Below, piece after piece: positions 59,609 through 64,000 of a stretch of DNA of 64,000 nucleotides. Under the pieces are notes generated by a model that saw only the letters and a list, made by a program, of their open reading frames with translations, had not been told where the DNA came from and ran no database searches. Within the stretch, counting starts at the first letter, position 1. Each line of letters begins with the position of its first letter. The translations under genes and the position numbers were made by a program. Source of the DNA: Streptomyces sp. NA02950 (GTDB lineage: Bacteria > Actinomycetota > Actinomycetes > Streptomycetales > Streptomycetaceae); contig NZ_CP054916.1 of the NCBI RefSeq assembly GCF_013364155.1, positions 8,710,001 to 8,774,000 on the forward strand, written 5' to 3'.

Positions 59609-60817
59609 TCACCAGGCGGCGGTCAGACACTCCTGTGCCCCGATCGACGACCAGGGCGCCCGGTCGACCACGAGCTGGCGCAGTTTGCGCAGCTCGCGTG
59701 GGCAGTTCCAGCCGAGCACCCCGACCACCCGGCCCCGGTGGCCGTAGGCGGCGACGAAGCGGCGGTTCTCCAGCTCGCCGTGGAGCACGGCGAGGTCCGC
59801 GTCGGCCGGGAAGACGCCGTACGCCTGGATACGGGCGTCGTACTGGTCGGTCCAGAAGTACGGCACCGGGGCGAACGGCAGCTCCTCGCCGAGCAGATTG
59901 CGGGCGACGGCCTGCGCCTGCTCGGTCGCGTTCAGCCGGTGCTCCAGCCGCATCGGGGCGTCGAAGTGGCTGTTGTGCCAGGAGGCCACGTCCCCGGCCG
60001 CGTAGACGCCCGGGGCGGCCCGGCAGGTGGCGTCGCACTCCACACCGTTGGTCAGCAGCAGCCCGGACCCGCGGAGCCAGCCGGTGGCCGGGGCGGCGCC
60101 GACCGCGACCACGACGAGGTCGGCGTCCAGCTTGATGCCGTCGGTCAGTTCCAGGCCGGTCACCCGGCCGTCGATCTCGAGGAACTGGTTCACACCGGTG
60201 CCGCAGCGCACGGACACCCCGTGGTCCTGGTGGAGCTGTCCGACGAGCGCGCCGACCCGGTCGCCGAACTGGCGCCGCATGGGCACCGGCCGGGGGTCGA
60301 TCAGGGTGACGTCCAGGCCCATCCCGCGGGCGGCCGCGGCCGCCTCGGCGCCGAGGAATCCGGCGCCGACCACGGCCACCTTGGGGCCGCGCAGCAGCGC
60401 GGCACGCAGTGCGAGGGCATCGTCGAGGGTGCGCAGCAGATGCACGCCCGCCAGGTCGGTGCCGGGCAGCCGGCACGGGTTGACACCGGTGGCGATGACG
60501 AGCGAGCCGTAGGACACGCTGTCGCCGCCGTCCAGCAGTACCCGTCCGGCGGCGATGTCCAGCCCGGTGGCTGACCTGCCGAACAGCAGCTCGGCGTCGA
60601 GCGCGGACAGTTCCTCGTCGGTGCGCAGTGTGATCCGGTCCGGCTCCCAGGTGCCCGCCAGGATCTGCTTGGACAGCGGGGGCCGGTCGTACGGGGTGTG
60701 CGGCTCGTCCCCGATGAGGGTGAGGCGGCCGTCGTAGCCGAGGGTGCGGAGGGTCACGGCCGTGGTGAGCCCGGCCACGGAGGCTCCCACGATGACCACG
60801 TTGCGGGTGGTGTTCAC
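59609..60817 (-). CDS. FAD-dependent ferredoxin reductase
   Basis: A 402-residue putidaredoxin-reductase-type flavoprotein. FAD motif VVIVGASVAGLTTAVTLRTLG is at residues 7-27, YDRPPLSKQIL the second contact, VAVVGAGFLGAEAAAAARGMG the NAD site, and VYAAGDVASWHN the late motif. GTG start overlapping the ferredoxin stop (GTGA at 60814-60817). It is the last gene of a P450-ferredoxin-reductase operon and supplies electrons to the P450. Confidence 0.92.
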   Translation of the reverse strand: MNTTRNVVIVGASVAGLTTAVTLRTLGYDGRLTLIGDEPHTPYDRPPLSKQILAGTWEPDRITLRTDEELSALDAELLFGRSATGLDIAAGRVLLDGGDSVSYGSLVIATGVNPCRLPGTDLAGVHLLRTLDDALALRAALLRGPKVAVVGAGFLGAEAAAAARGMGLDVTLIDPRPVPMRRQFGDRVGALVGQLHQDHGVSVRCGTGVNQFLEIDGRVTGLELTDGIKLDADLVVVAVGAAPATGWLRGSGLLLTNGVECDATCRAAPGVYAAGDVASWHNSHFDAPMRLEHRLNATEQAQAVARNLLGEELPFAPVPYFWTDQYDARIQAYGVFPADADLAVLHGELENRRFVAAYGHRGRVVGVLGWNCPRELRKLRQLVVDRAPWSSIGAQECLTAAW

Positions 60818-61011
60818 GACTCTGCCAGGGTGATCGCGAGGGCGGGGCAGACGGCGGCGGCGTGCCGGACGTCGTCGTGCGCTTCGGCGGGCGGGTTGTC
60901 GTCGAGCAGGACCGCGACACCGTCCTCGTCACGCTGGTCGAACACGTCCTGCGCGGCGAGCACGCATTGGCCGGAGGCCACGCATTTGTCCTGATGCAAA
61001 GTCACCCGCAT
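60814..61011 (-). CDS. P450-type ferredoxin with Ser in the central ligand position
   Basis: A 65-residue ferredoxin (MRVTLHQDKCVASGQCVLAA). Cluster Cys residues are those of KCVASGQC and the late VCPALAI; the middle CxxC position is Ser (CVAS), so a 3Fe-4S cluster is likely. It is 47 bp downstream of the P450 and overlaps the reductase start. The ATG at 61011 follows GAAAG; a longer frame upstream is not needed. Confidence 0.9.
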   Translation of the reverse strand: MRVTLHQDKCVASGQCVLAAQDVFDQRDEDGVAVLLDDNPPAEAHDDVRHAAAVCPALAITLAES

Positions 61012-61058
61012 AGGGCTTTCTTCTCCTCGATGGGGGGTGGGGGTTGCCGGAGCGGCCG

Positions 61059-62294
61059 TCACCAGGCGACGGGTAGTTCATGGACCCCGTAGACGATGGA
61101 GTCGTGCTTGTAGGGGAGTTCGGTCGGGTCGGCGGCGAGGCGCAGGGTGGGGACGCGCCGGTAGAGCGTGCTGTAGACGACCTGGAGCTCCACCCGGGCC
61201 AGCTGCTGGCCCAGACACTGGTGGACGCCGTAGCCGAAGGCCACGTGGTGGCGGGCGTCGCGGCCGAGGTCGAGGCGGTCGGGCTCGGAGAACACCGCAG
61301 CGTCATGGTTGGCCGCGTCGATGGCGAGGATGACCGCCTCGCCCGCGCGGATCACCCGGTCACCGATCTCGATGTCCTCCAGCGCCACCCTGCGCAGTCC
61401 GGACTGGACGATGGTGAGGTGGCGCAGCAGTTCCTCGACCGCGGCGGCCACCCGCGCCGGATCGTCGGTGGCCCGCAGCGCGTCGAGCTGATCGGGGTGG
61501 CGGAGCAGGGCGAGGGTGCCCAGCGAGATCATGTTGGCGGTGGTCTCGTGCCCCGCGACCAGCAGCAGTATGGCGATGGCCGTCAGCTCCCGCCGCTCGA
61601 GCAGACCGGCCGCCACCTGCCCGGTGGCCAGGGCGGAGAGCAGGTCGTCGGCGGGGCGGGCCAGCTTCTCGCCGACCAGTTGGTCCAGGTAGTCCATCAG
61701 GACTCGCTGGGCCTCGGTGGCCTGGTCCGCGGAGTTCCGGTTGAGCAGGGCCGCGCTGTTGCGCTGGAAGAAGGCGTGGTCGGCGTAGGGGACACCGAGC
61801 AGCCGGCAGATGACCAGGGACGGCAGCGGCAGCGCGAACTCCCGCACCAGATTGGCGGGGCAGGGCCCGGCCAGCATGGTGTCGATCAGCTCGTCCACCA
61901 GCCGCTGGATCTCGGGACGCATCGCCTGGATCCGCTTGACCGCGAACGGGGCGGTGACCAGTCTGCGCAGCCGGGCGTGGGCGGGGTCGTCCATGCTGAT
62001 GAAGAGGGTCTGGCGGCGGGCGCGCTCCAGGCTGCCGACGCCCACGTGCGGATAGCCGGGGCGCAGGATGTCACTGCTGATGCGGGGGTCCTGGGCCAGG
62101 GCGCGCAGTTCCTCGTAGCGGGTGACCAGCCAGGCACCGCTGCCGTCCCACAGTTGTACCTTCCGCAGTGGCGCCGTGGACTGTAACTCCCGCAGCCCGG
62201 CGGGCGGGGAGAAGGGGCAGCGCGGGCTTCTGTCGATCGGGTACGCCGGTTCCGGGCCGGTGTCGCCCGAGGTGTCCGTGAGGGTGTCGGTCAT
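61059..62294 (-). CDS. cytochrome P450, CYP105-like
   Basis: A 411-residue P450 resembling the Streptomyces CYP105 family, known for broad xenobiotic and secondary-metabolite oxidation. PIDRSPRCPFSPPAGL is the typical N-terminus, AGHETTANMISLGTLALL the I-helix, and FGYGVHQCLGQQLARVELQ the haem loop with Cys360. GGAGGAG lies upstream of the ATG. The gene order P450-ferredoxin-reductase forms a self-contained monooxygenase system. The substrate is unknown; no biosynthetic cluster adjoins it. Confidence 0.9.
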   Translation of the reverse strand: MTDTLTDTSGDTGPEPAYPIDRSPRCPFSPPAGLRELQSTAPLRKVQLWDGSGAWLVTRYEELRALAQDPRISSDILRPGYPHVGVGSLERARRQTLFISMDDPAHARLRRLVTAPFAVKRIQAMRPEIQRLVDELIDTMLAGPCPANLVREFALPLPSLVICRLLGVPYADHAFFQRNSAALLNRNSADQATEAQRVLMDYLDQLVGEKLARPADDLLSALATGQVAAGLLERRELTAIAILLLVAGHETTANMISLGTLALLRHPDQLDALRATDDPARVAAAVEELLRHLTIVQSGLRRVALEDIEIGDRVIRAGEAVILAIDAANHDAAVFSEPDRLDLGRDARHHVAFGYGVHQCLGQQLARVELQVVYSTLYRRVPTLRLAADPTELPYKHDSIVYGVHELPVAW

Positions 62295-62738
62295 CTCTCC
62301 TCCGTTGCCGGTGCAGGGCCTGGAGCAGTTGCTCAACGCGTGTACCGAGGCGGGTACTAAATGTGCGTTCGGTAACGCGGCGGCTACGGAGGCTAGTTGG
62401 GTCCGGCCGGGGAACACAACACGCTCCGTCTAAAGATGGCCACGCTTCGGACACATATGAGCCTGGCATGTGCACTTCGAAGTGCTATGTGATCGGGTTC
62501 TGTCATCACCTGAATCATGCCGACCGTGCGCCGTTCATCACGCAGCTGACCGGCTGCCGCACACATCTTCCCGCTCCGGCGCACGACCGCCGCCGGACAC
62601 CCCCGGATCACCCCGATCTCACATGGCGGAAATACGCGGGTTACGGAAGTTCCGCATGACTCCCTTACGGTCGAGGAGACCTGGCCTGATATCCACCCGA
62701 CCCGGATTCCGACACAGCGCCCGCACCACGGAGGATCC
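62295..62738. other. 444-bp gene-free divergent control region
   Basis: The region lies between the P450 operon (leftward) and the FUSC-type gene (rightward) and is AT-richer than the genes around it. GGTACTAAATGTGCG at about 62353 and TGTGATCGGG / CTGTCATCACCTGAATCATG near 62490-62520 could hold promoters or operators. No gene or RNA is evident. Confidence 0.4.
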
Positions 62739-64000
62739 TTGCGCGTCCGCCCCATCCCGCCCGACTGGCTGATCCACCCCCTGCGCGGGGTGCGGGGGAT
62801 CGGCGGCCCCGTGCCCTGGGGCGCCGTGACCCGCGGAGCGCTCGGGGTCGGCCCGGTGGTGGCCGCCGGAGTCGCCTCGGGACACACCTCCGCCGGGGTC
62901 ACCGCCGGGCTCGGTGCGATGTTCGCTCATATCAACGACCGCCCCGCGACCCACAACACCCGGGTCGTCCGCATCGGACTGCCCGCCCTCGCCGGAGCCG
63001 TCGGCATGCTCATCGGGGCCTGGCTGGGCACCCTCGGCCTCGGCGCGGGGATCGCGGGCGCGCTCGCCGCCGTCGGACTGGTCTCGGGCGCGCTCAGCGC
63101 CATCGGCCCCGTCTGCTCGGCGGCGGGGGTGCAGCTGATGGTGCTGTGCGTCGTCGGCGCCGGAATGCCGCTGCCCGAAACCCCGGCCGGACGCGCCGTG
63201 CTGGTCCTCACCGGCGCCGTCTGGGTGATCGCCATGGCGGCGCTGCTGCCCCGGCTGGTCGGGCTGGTCCGGCACCGCCCGGCCACCCGCGCCGACGCGG
63301 GCGGTGCGGTGGCCGCCGTCTACGACGCCCTCGCCGACCTGATGGCCGCGGTCGGCACCGAAGGCGGCCGCCCGGCCCGGCGCCGGCTGACCACCGCGTA
63401 CGACACCGCCTACGAGGCGCTCTACGCCCACCGGCTGCCGCTGTACCGCCCCGACACCCGCGAACGGCGGCTGCGCGACCGCCTCGCGGTGGCCGGAGCG
63501 CTCAGCGAGGCGGCGCTCACCCTGCTGTGGGAGAACGAGCCCCTGTCCGACGACCTGGCCCGCACCCCCGCCCTGCTCGCCCGCTCGATACGCACCGGGC
63601 AGCCCCCCGGCCCGCTGCCCGCGCCCGTCCCGGACACCGCGGGCAAGGTGGCCGTGCACCGCGCGGTACTGCTCGCCGCCCGGGTCTTCGACGGCGAACC
63701 GGCGCCCGCCGTCGGCCCCGTGGGGCCCGGACTCCCGCAGCGGCTGCGCCGTGCGTCCGGCGCGGCAGGGCGCGAGTACGCGGCCCGGGTGGCGCTGTGC
63801 GTCGGGGGCAGCACCGCACTCGCCCGCACACTCCCCGGCGACCACTGGTACTGGCTGCCCGCCACGGCCGCCTTCCTCGTCAAACCGGATATGGGCCCGC
63901 TGTTCTCGCGGGCCGTCTCACGCGCCCTCGGCACCGCGGTGGGCGTGGCCGTCTTCGGCGCGCTCGCCGCCCTCCTCGGCCCGGTCGCGGGGGTTCCCGG
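62739..64000 (+). CDS. FUSC-type (aromatic acid exporter-like) membrane protein, partial
   Basis: An open frame with no stop before the window end. TTG 62739 with GGAGGA just upstream starts LRVRPIPPDWLIHPLRGVRG. The first 140 residues contain about six hydrophobic helices (GVTAGLGAMF, VGMLIGAWLGTLGLGAGIAG, VLVLTGAVWVIAMAALLP). A soluble helical stretch of about 200 residues follows (RDRLAVAGALSEAALTLLWE), and a second membrane block begins (WYWLPATAAFLVKPDMGPLF). This is the FUSC/ArAE/YccS-like layout of proton-driven exporters of aromatic acids or fusaric acid. Its C-terminus lies outside the window. Confidence 0.8.
   Translation, partial: MRVRPIPPDWLIHPLRGVRGIGGPVPWGAVTRGALGVGPVVAAGVASGHTSAGVTAGLGAMFAHINDRPATHNTRVVRIGLPALAGAVGMLIGAWLGTLGLGAGIAGALAAVGLVSGALSAIGPVCSAAGVQLMVLCVVGAGMPLPETPAGRAVLVLTGAVWVIAMAALLPRLVGLVRHRPATRADAGGAVAAVYDALADLMAAVGTEGGRPARRRLTTAYDTAYEALYAHRLPLYRPDTRERRLRDRLAVAGALSEAALTLLWENEPLSDDLARTPALLARSIRTGQPPGPLPAPVPDTAGKVAVHRAVLLAARVFDGEPAPAVGPVGPGLPQRLRRASGAAGREYAARVALCVGGSTALARTLPGDHWYWLPATAAFLVKPDMGPLFSRAVSRALGTAVGVAVFGALAALLGPVAGVP

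Overview
The window is chromosomal DNA of a very GC-rich actinobacterium, almost certainly a Streptomyces or close relative. Codon third positions are nearly all G/C, GTG starts are common, and the gene content is typical: a CYP105-like P450 with its ferredoxin and reductase, PiT transporter, pentapeptide-repeat proteins, mycothiol-type DinB/MDMPI proteins, and a polyprenol-phosphomannose-dependent mannosyltransferase.

Layout. 1-25.4 kb is ordinary chromosome: the tail of a sugar kinase, a hydroxyacid dehydrogenase, a TetR/hydrolase pair, a histone-like protein, a small envelope cluster (glycosyltransferase, SDR, DMT transporter, polysaccharide deacetylase), class II fumarase, a TauD-type dioxygenase, a LysR regulator divergent from a SnoaL/FAD-monooxygenase pair, a phosphate transporter, a DUF89 protein, a Tat-exported three-repeat protein, a PLP lyase and several small regulators. 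25.4-38.8 kb is a catabolic island. A glutamine-synthetase-like gamma-glutamyl ligase and a P450 diverge from ferredoxin, ferredoxin reductase, an acetoacetate-decarboxylase-fold protein, HpaE, HpaD and HpaG homologues, and a TetR regulator. An APC permease, a PuuC-like aldehyde dehydrogenase and a PuuD-like hydrolase follow. Together these suggest uptake and gamma-glutamylation of an amine, oxidation to an aryl acid, and meta-cleavage through the homoprotocatechuate route. A shared GCCAAACG motif lies in both control regions, and two copies of a MITE-like repeat sit within and at the end of the island.

41.36-52.69 kb is an 11.3-kb integrated element of clearly lower GC. It is bounded by 13-bp direct repeats and splits a phosphocholine-type phospholipase C gene inside its TYDEND motif. 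It carries an iteron array, a ribbon-helix-helix-like protein, a TOPRIM/zinc/SF3 primase-helicase, a BRO-N-like protein, an HNH nuclease, a winged-helix protein, a tyrosine integrase and a small-terminase-like protein. It has no large terminase, portal, capsid or tail genes and no conjugation genes. I read it as a phage-satellite-like element, and it is the most interesting object in the window. Joining the two flanks through one core copy restores a 683-codon phospholipase reading frame.

53.9-64 kb returns to chromosome: a CapA-family protein, a methyltransferase, a three-gene translationally coupled membrane-glycan operon (MptB-like, GT87-like, UPF0104-like), a P450-ferredoxin-reductase operon, and the start of a FUSC-type membrane protein cut by the window end.
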